Assembly: GCA_021784635.1 (NCBI GenBank)
Contig: JAJYHS010000111.1
Span: 1-17,357 of the forward strand
Origin: a bacterium
GTDB lineage: Bacteria > Bdellovibrionota > Bdellovibrionia > Bdellovibrionales > UBA1609
Direction of reading: 5' to 3'
Length of the DNA stretch: 17,357 nt
Positions 7,368-15,211 of the stretch are shown piece by piece (position 1 is the stretch's first letter; the number at the start of each line of letters is the position of its first letter). Below the pieces are notes generated by a model, which worked only from the letters and a program-made list of their open reading frames with translations, made no database searches and had not been told where the DNA came from. The position numbers were made by a program, and so were the translations under genes.

Positions 7368-9211
7368 ATGTGTGGAATCGTAGGCTATTACGGTCCCGAA
7401 AATCCAAAAGATGTGATCATGGGCGGCCTGAAGTCGCTTGAGTATCGCGGCTATGACAGCGCGGGTGTGGCGATTTTAAATTGCGGCGAATTTAAGCGTG
7501 TGCGAGCCGAAGGTAAATTGTCGACGCTTGAAAAAAAATTAGAGCACGAAACATTCGACGGCCATCTGGGTATCGGCCATACGCGATGGGCAACGCACGG
7601 CGCCCCAGTTGAAAAAAACGCGCACCCGCACACAGTCGATGGAATCAGTCTTGTTCATAACGGCATCATCGAAAACTATTTAGAACTTAAAGATGAGCTT
7701 GGCACTAAGGCGCAATTTACAAGCGACACCGATAGCGAGCTTGTGGCCCATCTTATTGCCCGTGAAATTGAAAGGACGCGCGATTTATTAAAGGCGGTTC
7801 TGCGCGTGCGCACTCGACTACAGGGTGCATATTCGATTCTCGTCGTTTCGAAAGACCATCCTGACGAAATGGTGGCGTTCAAAACGGCCCGCCGCTGATT
7901 TTGGGTACGGCTAAAGGATCGGTCCTTATCGCAAGCGACGTGCAAGCAATTTTGCCGTATACGAAAAAAGTCGTGTATCTTGACGACCTTGAGACGGCGC
8001 ATGTTAAAGGCGAGGCCTTTCAAGTTTTTGATGCTAACGGTAAGCCGGTTGAGAAGAAGGTCACGACGATTGATTGGACCGCCGAGCAGGCAAAAAAAGA
8101 AGGCTATCCTCACTTTATGCTCAAAGAGATTTTCGAAGAACCACGGGCTGTGGCAAGAGCGCTTGCCCCTCACGTCGACGTTGAAAAACATGCGGTGGAT
8201 ATTCTTAGTCACACGGGGTTATGGAGTGCGAATCAGTTGAGTGCGGCCTGCGCCAGTATCGACCGGATCATAATTGTGGCGTGCTGCACTTCGTTTTACG
8301 CCGCACAAGTTGGTGGTTATTTAATCGAACAGTTTGCGGGAGTCGCAACAAGTACCGACATTGCAAGTGAGTTTCGCTATCGAAAACCCGTAATCGCAAA
8401 AAATACCCTTGCCATTTTAATTTCACAAAGCGGTGAAACGGCGGACACGCTCGCGGTTTTGAGGCAGCTCAAAAAAATGCAAGTGCCAGTGCTCAGCATA
8501 AGCAACGTGAAAAATTCGACGGTTGATCGCGAGGCAGATGGGCGTCTTTACATGAACGCCGGACCAGAGATCGGCGTTGCCAGCACGAAAGCATTTACGG
8601 CGACTCTTGCGCTCATGCATCTGCTTGCGCTCGATCTGGCGAAAGTGCGGGGCCAGTTGAAGTTAAATGATGAATCCCGCTATGTCCGGGCGCTTTTAGC
8701 CGCTCCAGCGCAAATGGAGACGGTCTTAGCGTGCGACAAATTTTTTAGTGAAGCGGCGGCCACCCTTAAAAACTACAAAGGTTTTTTGTACATGGGCCGT
8801 GGCGTAAATTATCCGATCGCGCTTGAGGGGGCGCTTAAACTTAAAGAGCTTGCTTACATGCACGCCGAAGGTTACGCCGCCGGGGAAATGAAACACGGCC
8901 CGCTTGCGCTGATTGACGATAGGATGGCCGTTGTCATGCTCGCCCCGAGCGATTCGCTTTACGAGAAAACTTTAAGTAATCTTGAGGAGGCGAAAGCGCG
9001 TGGCGGGGTCATTATTTCAATCGGCACTGTCGGCAACGAAAAGTTGCGTGCTTTGAGCGCGAGGTATCTAGCTTTACCGAGGGCCGAATGGAGCGTGAAT
9101 CCGCTTCTCGAATCAATCCCCCTTCAACTTCTTGCCTATCACGTGGCAAACGCCCTTGGGCACGACGTCGATCAACCGCGAAACCTCGCCAAATCCGTGA
9201 CGGTCGAATAG
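7368..9211 (+). pseudogene. glmS: GlmS, glucosamine-6-phosphate synthase, with a one-base frameshift
   Basis: GlmS makes glucosamine-6-phosphate from fructose-6-phosphate and glutamine, the entry step to UDP-GlcNAc. The first frame (7368-7898) encodes the glutaminase with nucleophile Cys2 (MCGIVGYYG), GHTRWATHG, HNGIIENY and TSDTDSELVAHLI, then stops at TGA after VAFKTARR. The second frame continues with PPLILGTAKGSVLIASD and both SIS isomerase domains (SQSGETADTLA, EIGVASTKAFTA, HAEGYAAGEMKHGP, and the DQPRNLAKSVTVE end). One extra G in the GG at 7886-7887 would give FKTGPPLILG and a normal protein of 614 residues. The break falls inside the glutaminase domain, so two working halves are unlikely. 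Since the rest is well kept, a sequencing error or a recent mutation is more likely than old decay. One further oddity is ACCTS where CGTS is usual. Confidence 0.93.
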
Positions 9212-9302
9212 AGACTGTTTAAATTTTAGACGTATATGAAACGAATTCAGATTCTTCACGTGACAGTGGCTTATCGTTGAAGTTCGCGATAAAAATACCT
9301 GC

Positions 9303-10139
9303 ATGTCGCGGCTAAGATTTCTTTTTTTGGCGGTATTTTTGAGCCTCTTGTTCACAGTGACCACGACAACGGTAATATGGGCGGCTTCGCAGAATCGCAA
9401 TGAGTTTACGCAAGAATTCCCGACAAAAGACGCTTACCCCGATCAACATGCAGGTTATCCGTGTGTTCGAATTCTCATGAATCGCCCGTCGCCAATATCA
9501 CACCGGGAATTTATGGCGCGATTATCTGAACAGTTCACTTTTGGTCATCAAAATTACACCGAAGTGCCTCAAGTGGTGCTACGCGCCGATGCCGGTCGCC
9601 AGGTTTTCATTAGCGCGTTTTTGCAAAATAAAACCATTAAAGGATTGATCGGACTTCTTGCTACGCTATTACCGGCCGATACCAAGTACATGCAAACCTC
9701 ATCGCCTTCCGAGTGGGTGAGCCTTGGGCCAATTGTTAAAGGTGAAAATGCGTCTATCGATTACAAAGGTGACGAGTTTCGAATTGCTATTGAAATGCCC
9801 GATCAAAAAAAACCGTTTCGAGCCGAATTTAACATCGGCCCGTATAATATGCCGGCGCAAGAAATCGTAAGCGCCGCTTTTATTCACAACGGTGAAAGCC
9901 CGCACGGCATCACGTGGTGGCGGCATTTTCAAGTTTTGATTAAAAATCCGTTTGTGCTTGATCCGAGCTATTACTATCAGGAACTCAATCTTTATTATAA
10001 TGCTGATAGAAATTTAGAAGTGATTGCGATTCGCAATAAGAGCGACCGACCGTTTGCAAAATGGCGGGAGCAGTACATGTATATTCCAAAGGCATTGGTC
10101 GTGCCGCAAAATTGGGATTTGCTTCACGGTCGCGGGTGA
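9303..10139 (+). CDS. Exported protein of unknown function
   Basis: A 278-residue protein I do not recognise. It begins with a clear signal peptide: MSRLRF, a long hydrophobic core to about residue 26, then a probable cleavage site near WAAS. No lipobox is present. The rest is rich in Tyr, Phe and Trp and reads as mostly beta strands, with a long aromatic segment near the end (DPSYYYQELNLYYNADRNLEVIA). No catalytic motif stands out, so a periplasmic or outer-membrane-associated role is only inferred. The ATG at 9303 is the only reasonable start in the frame, although no ribosome site precedes it. It follows glmS in the same direction after 91 bases and faces trmFO, with just 2 bases between the two stops. 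Confidence 0.72.
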   Translation: MSRLRFLFLAVFLSLLFTVTTTTVIWAASQNRNEFTQEFPTKDAYPDQHAGYPCVRILMNRPSPISHREFMARLSEQFTFGHQNYTEVPQVVLRADAGRQVFISAFLQNKTIKGLIGLLATLLPADTKYMQTSSPSEWVSLGPIVKGENASIDYKGDEFRIAIEMPDQKKPFRAEFNIGPYNMPAQEIVSAAFIHNGESPHGITWWRHFQVLIKNPFVLDPSYYYQELNLYYNADRNLEVIAIRNKSDRPFAKWREQYMYIPKALVVPQNWDLLHGRG

Positions 10140-10141
10140 AT

Positions 10142-11503
10142 TTAGCAACTTAAATGATTCATCCACTCGGTGAGTGCCGACTTCGCGCGGCCGAGTTGCA
10201 ACTCGCGCTTTTGTTCACGCTCTGCTTGCGTGCGCACGGTCAAACCTTCAATTAACGGAAATAAACCAAAGTTTATATTGGTGGGCTGAAACTCGTCTTT
10301 AGGTTCGGTAATGGCGTTGAGAAGCGCGCCAATTGCTGATTCGCGCGGAGGTCGGGAAATTTCTCTGCCGCTGAGCTGATCGTGTAAAAATCTCGCCACA
10401 AGAAGCCCGATGCAGGTCGAATCGAAATAACCTTCAACGCCGGTAATTTGACCGGCAAAATAAAGCCACGGGTCGTGCGGGCTTGAAAGAAATGGCGTAA
10501 GCTTTCGCGGGGAATGGAGGTAAAGATTGCGGTGAATGCTCCCCAGCTTTAAAAATTCGGCCCTTTCAAGACCGGGAATCATGCGAAATACTCGCGTTTG
10601 TTCGCCGTAAGCCATTTTCGTTTGAAATCCGACCATATTGTATGAGGTCGCCTCGCGATTTTCTTGCCTGAGTTGTACTACTGCAAACGGCTTTTTACCG
10701 GTCTCGGGGTGGCGAATACCATTGGGCGACATGGGGCCGAATTTGGGAGTAAGGGGCCCGCGTTCAACCATGGCTTCGATCGGCATGCAACCTTCAAAAT
10801 AAGGAATTTTTTCGAAATCCTTTGGCTCAACTTTGCGAGCCGCCGCAATTGCGTCGATAAACGTGAAATATTGCGCTTTATCAAGAGGACAATTGATGTA
10901 GTCTTGTGTGCCGCGGTCAAACCGATCGGCCTTGAACGCCACAGTCATGTCGATGGTGTCAGCGTCAATGACCGGAGCGATGGCATCAAAAAAATAAAGA
11001 AAATCAGTTTTGTCTTCGGTAGACGCTAAGTGCTCGCGAATGCTTAGGGCTAGTGATTCGTGGGTTAACGGACCCGTTGCAATGACCGCTGGCCGCGGAA
11101 TTTCATCAAGCGAAGAAACAAGACGTCGCTCCACGCGGATGTGCGGGTGACCTGAAATGGCACGAGAAACGGCTGTCGAAAAAAGTTCGCGATCCACCCC
11201 CAATGCCATTCCAGCCGGCACGCTCGATTCCTTTGCCGCTCGTAAGATAAGAGAGCCTAACTTATCGGCTTCCCACTTCAGTTGCCCGGGCGCCGAGTAA
11301 TCGGTTTGCGATCCGAGCGAATTCGAACACACAAGTTCAGCCAAGCGATCGGTTTTGTGGGCTGGGGTGGTCAGCGCTCCGGTGCTCTCGCCACTTGGAG
11401 TGCCGCGCATTTCAATTAATATGACGTCATGACCGCGCTTGGCCAACTGCCATGCGCATTCGCTCCCGGCAAGTCCGCCGCCAACAACATAAATGGGTTT
11501 CAA
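10142..11503 (-). CDS. trmFO: TrmFO, folate-dependent tRNA (uracil-54-C5) methyltransferase
   Basis: The 453-residue protein methylates U54 of tRNA to ribothymidine, using methylene-tetrahydrofolate and FADH2; it is cytosolic. The N terminus MKPIYVVGGGLAGSECAWQL is the FAD-binding Rossmann motif (GGGLAG, 8-13). AELVCSNS holds Cys59 and FEGCMPIEAM holds Cys239, which match the two Cys known to matter in the family. VPAGMALGVDRELFS, PKFGPMSPNGI and AGQITGVEGYFDSTCIGLL are also typical. The start is a TTG at 11503 with a strong GAGGAG site 7 bases upstream and the FAD motif right behind it, so the choice is secure. This methylase replaces TrmA in many Gram-positive, alpha- and deltaproteobacterial lineages. 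It is divergent from the PAS/PilZ-like gene and no clear promoter was found between them. Confidence 0.96.
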   Translation of the reverse strand: MKPIYVVGGGLAGSECAWQLAKRGHDVILIEMRGTPSGESTGALTTPAHKTDRLAELVCSNSLGSQTDYSAPGQLKWEADKLGSLILRAAKESSVPAGMALGVDRELFSTAVSRAISGHPHIRVERRLVSSLDEIPRPAVIATGPLTHESLALSIREHLASTEDKTDFLYFFDAIAPVIDADTIDMTVAFKADRFDRGTQDYINCPLDKAQYFTFIDAIAAARKVEPKDFEKIPYFEGCMPIEAMVERGPLTPKFGPMSPNGIRHPETGKKPFAVVQLRQENREATSYNMVGFQTKMAYGEQTRVFRMIPGLERAEFLKLGSIHRNLYLHSPRKLTPFLSSPHDPWLYFAGQITGVEGYFDSTCIGLLVARFLHDQLSGREISRPPRESAIGALLNAITEPKDEFQPTNINFGLFPLIEGLTVRTQAEREQKRELQLGRAKSALTEWMNHLSC

Positions 11504-11510
11504 GCGTTTG

Positions 11511-11516
11511 CTCCTC
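11511..11516 (-). promoter_or_regulatory. Strong ribosome binding site for the trmFO TTG start
   Basis: GAGGAG on the minus strand ends 7 bases before the TTG at 11503. It is the best Shine-Dalgarno site in the window and settles the rare start codon of trmFO. Confidence 0.8.
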
Positions 11517-11641
11517 TATTCGATTTGCCGTCCGTAAGTCCAGATCGATCGCACACGGCACCCAAAATTTCGGTTCCGCGAATTGAATAACAAAAACATC
11601 TAACCTTTCGCAAGAAAACTCTATCTAATAGCACAAGAGGT

Positions 11642-12448
11642 ATGGAATTTTCTGTTTATGACCCATTTCTCGATCCGGTTATTGTCATCTCCGCAGAGGG
11701 GGCGATTCAGTACGTGAACCCTGCGGGCCGGCGTTGGCTGATGGCGGAGGCAAACCCGACAGCCGGCGATCCACTCGACAAGTTCGTTTTTTTTAGCGAA
11801 ACGACCATGTTTAGCGACGCGGCGGCCTTGCAACCATGGCAGATGACCCGTCCTGAAAAAGGCCATTTTCGTTTTTCATCCAATAACTACGACGGTAATG
11901 CCACGGTTTGCATTCAAAAGATTCCGTATGCCGACGATTTTGTTTACGCGATCATCGTGCGGGACTTGGCGTTTGCTTCAACAATAGACCCCACCGATTT
12001 GGGCGCGGATAACGCTGATATTATGGAACAAACGGCAAACAGCCCGATGTCCATTGCGAACGATACGGCTTATATCAATCAATCCAAATTATTTGATGAA
12101 GTGTCGTTAACAAAATCGATCCCCAAAGATTTGGCGGCGCGGTTTGAAACGAAGGTAAATATTTTTGTTGTTGAACTTCGACTCGCCTTGCTCGGCCTCA
12201 CGAGTGTATTATCTGAGCACTGGGTTGACGCCGAGGTCAAAGCCGATAATTTGGCTACGGGTCTTCTTTGCAACCTTGAAATTCAGGCCACTGACGATCT
12301 CAAGGCCATCACCACGAGCAGCAAAATCGTAGATATTAAAAAGACCGAAAACGAAACACTTCGAATCCGTTTCAAATTTGAAAATTTAAGCCTTCTTACC
12401 AAGCGTGCCATTGACAATTTTTTGCAAAAGCACGCAACAACGTTTTAA
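11642..12448 (+). CDS. PAS-domain protein with a degenerate PilZ-like C terminus
   Basis: A 268-residue soluble protein. Residues about 5-110 look like a PAS domain: DPVIVISAEGAIQYVNPAGRR is the usual first strand and helix, followed by a strand-rich half ending near VYAIIVRDL. Residues about 165-265 resemble a PilZ fold, with DNLATGLLCNLEIQ, a middle strand pair around KIVDIK, and LRIRFKFENLSLLTKRAIDNFL as the closing strand and helix. The RxxxR and D/NxSxxG motifs that bind cyclic di-GMP in true PilZ domains are not seen, so it may not bind it; the PilZ call is tentative. There is no kinase or output-enzyme domain. AAGAGG lies one base before the ATG, which is too close to be a normal ribosome site, but no other start exists in the frame. 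dciA follows after 23 bases, so they may be co-transcribed. Confidence 0.7.
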   Translation: MEFSVYDPFLDPVIVISAEGAIQYVNPAGRRWLMAEANPTAGDPLDKFVFFSETTMFSDAAALQPWQMTRPEKGHFRFSSNNYDGNATVCIQKIPYADDFVYAIIVRDLAFASTIDPTDLGADNADIMEQTANSPMSIANDTAYINQSKLFDEVSLTKSIPKDLAARFETKVNIFVVELRLALLGLTSVLSEHWVDAEVKADNLATGLLCNLEIQATDDLKAITTSSKIVDIKKTENETLRIRFKFENLSLLTKRAIDNFLQKHATTF

Positions 12449-12471
12449 ACGATGTCCTTTTTCTTCGGCTA

Positions 12472-12918
12472 ATGCTAACGTACCGTTTCATGGGGGAGAA
12501 TCATAAAATTCGCCGCGAGCGCAAAAACGAACCGCAACATTCATCCGACGTGTTGTTTAGTTTACTTAAGAAGGCAAACACTCCGTTGGGCGAGCAGTTC
12601 ATTCGTTGGCGTCTTTGGAACCAATGGCAAGAAGTTGTCGGGGCTGAAATTGCCGCCCATACCAGACCTGTGCAGTTTATTCGCGGGCAACTTTATGTTT
12701 GGGTTAAATCGGCGGCGCGCATGCAAGATTTGACGTTTTTAGCAAAACCGATAATTGAGAAAATCAATCAATTTGCCGGCAAAAAATGGGTAAAATCAAT
12801 TCGTTTTACCCTCGACCGCAAGTCGGTGCCGTCACCTGAAGAAAGCGAAGAGCGCTTATTGAAATTCCTTTCCAAGACAACTCCCAATGAAGATTCGGAC
12901 CCGTCACGCGGCCGGTAG
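12472..12918 (+). CDS. dciA: DciA-like (DUF721) helicase loader
   Basis: A 148-residue protein with the DUF721 fold of DciA, the ancestral loader of the replicative helicase DnaB in bacteria without DnaC or DnaI. Residues about 40-118 carry the family pattern: WRLWNQWQEVVGAEIAAHTRP, then GQLYVWVKSAARMQDLTFL, then IIEKINQF and VKSIRFTL. The N-terminal 35 residues are basic and the C-terminal 30 are polar, as in other members; the tail is probably disordered. The ATG at 12472 is possible, but the ATG at 12490 (MGENHKIRRE) is equally likely and neither has a ribosome site. The last 113 bases are antisense to the end of the M23 gene. The function is inferred from the family; the rest of the replication machinery is not in this window. 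Confidence 0.8.
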   Translation: MLTYRFMGENHKIRRERKNEPQHSSDVLFSLLKKANTPLGEQFIRWRLWNQWQEVVGAEIAAHTRPVQFIRGQLYVWVKSAARMQDLTFLAKPIIEKINQFAGKKWVKSIRFTLDRKSVPSPEESEERLLKFLSKTTPNEDSDPSRGR

Positions 12919-13693
12919 CGCCTGAAAGACCGATCACCTGACCGCGATTGACTTGCTCGCCGACCGTCACTTTGAATTTAGATAGATGCATATATTCGCT
13001 ATAAATTCCACCGCCATGATCAACAATAACAATGTTACCCGTGATCGGGTTGTCGCCGATATACATGACTTTACCGCTGGCGGCGACGTGAACCGGTGTG
13101 CGCATCGGCGCGCGCAGATCGATTCCGGTATGGTAGTACGGTTTGGCGTGAGGAGGTGTGCGCGGTGAAGCGAATCTTGAAGTTACGTACATATAGTGAA
13201 GCGGCGGGTGCCAACATTGGTGAAAATTAAACTTGCCGTTAACCGGGCTGGTGAGTCTTCTTAGCATCGCAAAGACTTCGCCGACTTGAGTTTGGCTGAA
13301 ATTTTTGAGTCGATCCCATACGGCCGCAGGCAGTCGCAGCTTGATGGCTCGAGTTAAATTTATCAGAGAAACCTTAATCACTTTTTGAAAAAATATTTCG
13401 CGTGGATAAGTAAAAAGGCCGCCGGGGGAATATTTCAATCTGCCGATAACCGTAACGGTCGGGAACGCGCCGATCCCGAGAAACGCCGTTCTGTCATTAA
13501 GCCACGAGGCGCGACGATTTGAAACCGAAAGAAACTGCCCGGCCGACTTCGCGCTTGGCCAAGTTACTTTTAAAAAATCGCCGGGTATAACTTCTGACGG
13601 TAGCTTCACAGGTGTCGCGACAAATAGATCGGCGCAAATTTGCGAAGAGGGCATCAAAACAGCAATAACGGCCACCACTACGGCGGCAATCAA
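12806..13693 (-). CDS. M23-family peptidase, LytM-like, with an N-terminal M23_N-like domain
   Basis: A 295-residue exported peptidase that should cut peptidoglycan cross-bridges or regulate amidases from the periplasm. A hydrophobic stretch at residues 2-20 is a signal peptide. A beta-rich domain (about 25-95) resembles the N-terminal domain seen in many periplasmic M23 proteins. The LytM domain (about 180-280) has His188 and Asp192 (YYHTGIDLRAP) and His236 (YMHLSK), then TGPNLHWEL with the zinc ligand His269. Asn267 replaces the first His of the usual HLH motif, which is catalytic in LytM, so it may be less active or regulatory. The start is a TTG at 13693 overlapping the mlaD stop (TTGA), so translation is coupled. 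It is the last gene of the Mla operon and overlaps dciA at its 3' end. Confidence 0.9.
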   Translation of the reverse strand: MIAAVVVAVIAVLMPSSQICADLFVATPVKLPSEVIPGDFLKVTWPSAKSAGQFLSVSNRRASWLNDRTAFLGIGAFPTVTVIGRLKYSPGGLFTYPREIFFQKVIKVSLINLTRAIKLRLPAAVWDRLKNFSQTQVGEVFAMLRRLTSPVNGKFNFHQCWHPPLHYMYVTSRFASPRTPPHAKPYYHTGIDLRAPMRTPVHVAASGKVMYIGDNPITGNIVIVDHGGGIYSEYMHLSKFKVTVGEQVNRGQVIGLSGATGRVTGPNLHWELSWKGISISALRFLQVTAPTCGRG

Positions 13694-14487
13694 TGTTGGT
13701 TTTCTTCGTTTTGTCTGATTGCTGCGCGCAAGAGCGGTTTTAAAAATCGATTGCGTGGTTCATCTCCCAGTAAACTTAAAATTCGATCGTTAATTGTCGG
13801 GTCATTTATCAGACGGCCAAGAGTTCCGTTACCGTCGTCGATCTTCTTTAAAATATTATTTAAGTGATAAAGAGACTCGCGAATATCAGGATCATCGGCG
13901 ACCTTCGAAATGTTGGCACTTGCAGTTGAAAGGTTGGAGCTTGCTTTAGAAATATGAGACACCATTGATGAAAGCCTATTGTCGGAATTGAGCGAACTCA
14001 ACAACTGATTGAGTTCATGCACCGTTTCGAAAATTTTTGAAAAGTTCGGGCCCTTTCCGCTGGTCAACATGTCGAGAAAGTCACTTTCATTTACAGATGG
14101 GATGACAGCGTCAGATGCGAGAACCGGGTCTGTGGTGGCCCCCGGCTTGATGTAAACATATTTGTCACCCAGTGCACCTTGCGTGCGAATCGAAGCCATC
14201 GACGAACTTGTAAGGTGGCGCGCCACCCGACTTAAAATTTCGACTGTTACATCCATCTTGAGATTTTTACTCAAGCGGATTTTTTTGACATTACCGACGT
14301 TCATCCCTGAAACAGAAACAACGCTGCCAGGGGCCAGCCCTTCGGTTGACTGAAAGTAAATGTGAAACGTCGTATACGAGTGAAAGAAATCCTCGTTACC
14401 GCCGAATAAAATAATTGAGATAAGAAGTAGCGCAATGCCGATGACTGTAAATGCGCCAACTTTTATTTTTGACACCGGTTCAGTCAC
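13690..14487 (-). CDS. mlaD: MlaD-like MCE-domain protein
   Basis: A 265-residue MCE protein, the periplasmic, membrane-anchored part of Mla-type lipid transporters; MlaD forms a hexameric ring on the MlaFE complex. One transmembrane helix is at about 12-28 (FTVIGIALLLISIILFG). The MCE domain (about 36-115) has YFQSTEGLAPGSVVSVSGMNVGNV and RTQGALGDKYVYI. Residues about 140-235 form helices with heptad-like Ser/Asn/Leu spacing and resemble the long tail of MCE proteins. The start is a GTG at 14487 with AGGGGG 4 bases upstream, overlapping mlaF by 8 bases. It is longer than E. coli MlaD (183 residues) because of this tail. It works with mlaE and mlaF upstream; no MlaC-type carrier is seen nearby. 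Confidence 0.92.
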   Translation of the reverse strand: MTEPVSKIKVGAFTVIGIALLLISIILFGGNEDFFHSYTTFHIYFQSTEGLAPGSVVSVSGMNVGNVKKIRLSKNLKMDVTVEILSRVARHLTSSSMASIRTQGALGDKYVYIKPGATTDPVLASDAVIPSVNESDFLDMLTSGKGPNFSKIFETVHELNQLLSSLNSDNRLSSMVSHISKASSNLSTASANISKVADDPDIRESLYHLNNILKKIDDGNGTLGRLINDPTINDRILSLLGDEPRNRFLKPLLRAAIRQNEENQH

Positions 14488-15211
14488 TTTGCCCCCTGAT
14501 AAATAATTGCAAGATTTGAACGGGATCTTGTTTGAGGTCCGAAACCATCCCCAAGTTTTCTACACTGCCATTTTCGAGAAATGCCAAACGGTCGCAGACT
14601 CGTAGTGCCGTGTCCATGTCGTGCGTCACCAAAATGGATGTCACACCCGTTCCTTTCAGTTGAACAATAAGATTTTGAATCTTTACAGTATTGGCTGGAT
14701 CAAGCCCCGCAGTCGGTTCGTCGTATAATATAATATCCGGTTTTAAAATAATGGCCCGTGCTAAACCGACGCGCTTTTGCATGCCGCCTGAAAGTTCGGC
14801 TGGCAGCATATTTTCTGTCCCGTGCATATTAAACATTTGAAGCGTTGATAGAACTTGTTCGCGGATTTCGTGTTCTTTGAGCTTCGTGTGTTCGCGTAGC
14901 GGATAGGCGATGTTGTCAAAAATAGTCATGGAATCAAACAATGCGCCGTTTTGAAATACATAGGCGACGCGCTTTCGGATATCGACAAGTTTGGCTTCGT
15001 CGAGATTGGTCACATCAATGCCTTCGATCTGAATTTGACCGTTGTCGGGGCGCTCAAGGCCGATCATGCTTCGCAAGATAACGCTTTTGCCCGCACCCGA
15101 ACCGCCCAATAAGCCGAGGCACTCGCCTTGCTTCACCGTAAAATTGACATCGCGATGCACGACTTTGTTGCCAAACGATTTTTTAAAATGCGAAACCTCA
15201 ATTATCTCCAT
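14480..15211 (-). CDS. mlaF: MlaF-like ABC transporter ATPase
   Basis: The cytosolic ATPase of the Mla lipid transporter, 243 residues from the ATG at 15211. All nucleotide-binding motifs are present: Walker A GGSGAGKS, Q loop VFQNGALF, signature LSGGMQKRVGLARA, Walker B IILYDEPTAGLDP and the H loop VTHDMD. The A-loop Phe and the tight SGG signature fit MlaF better than import ATPases. A TTG at 15226 would add five residues (MGNSN); I prefer the ATG, which overlaps the mlaE stop by 10 bases. No strong ribosome site precedes either, so translation is probably coupled to mlaE. It should power lipid movement between the inner and outer membranes. Confidence 0.93.
   Translation of the reverse strand: MEIIEVSHFKKSFGNKVVHRDVNFTVKQGECLGLLGGSGAGKSVILRSMIGLERPDNGQIQIEGIDVTNLDEAKLVDIRKRVAYVFQNGALFDSMTIFDNIAYPLREHTKLKEHEIREQVLSTLQMFNMHGTENMLPAELSGGMQKRVGLARAIILKPDIILYDEPTAGLDPANTVKIQNLIVQLKGTGVTSILVTHDMDTALRVCDRLAFLENGSVENLGMVSDLKQDPVQILQLFIRGQSD

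Noticed and set aside
7880..7900. Programmed -1 frameshifting as an explanation for the split glmS
   Set aside because: No X XXY YYZ slippery heptamer is in the zero frame near the stop; a missing G explains it better.
7676..8212. Open frame of 178 codons on the minus strand across the glmS frameshift
   Set aside because: It is antisense to conserved GlmS sequence and rich in Arg and Phe without domain features; it does not explain the frameshift.
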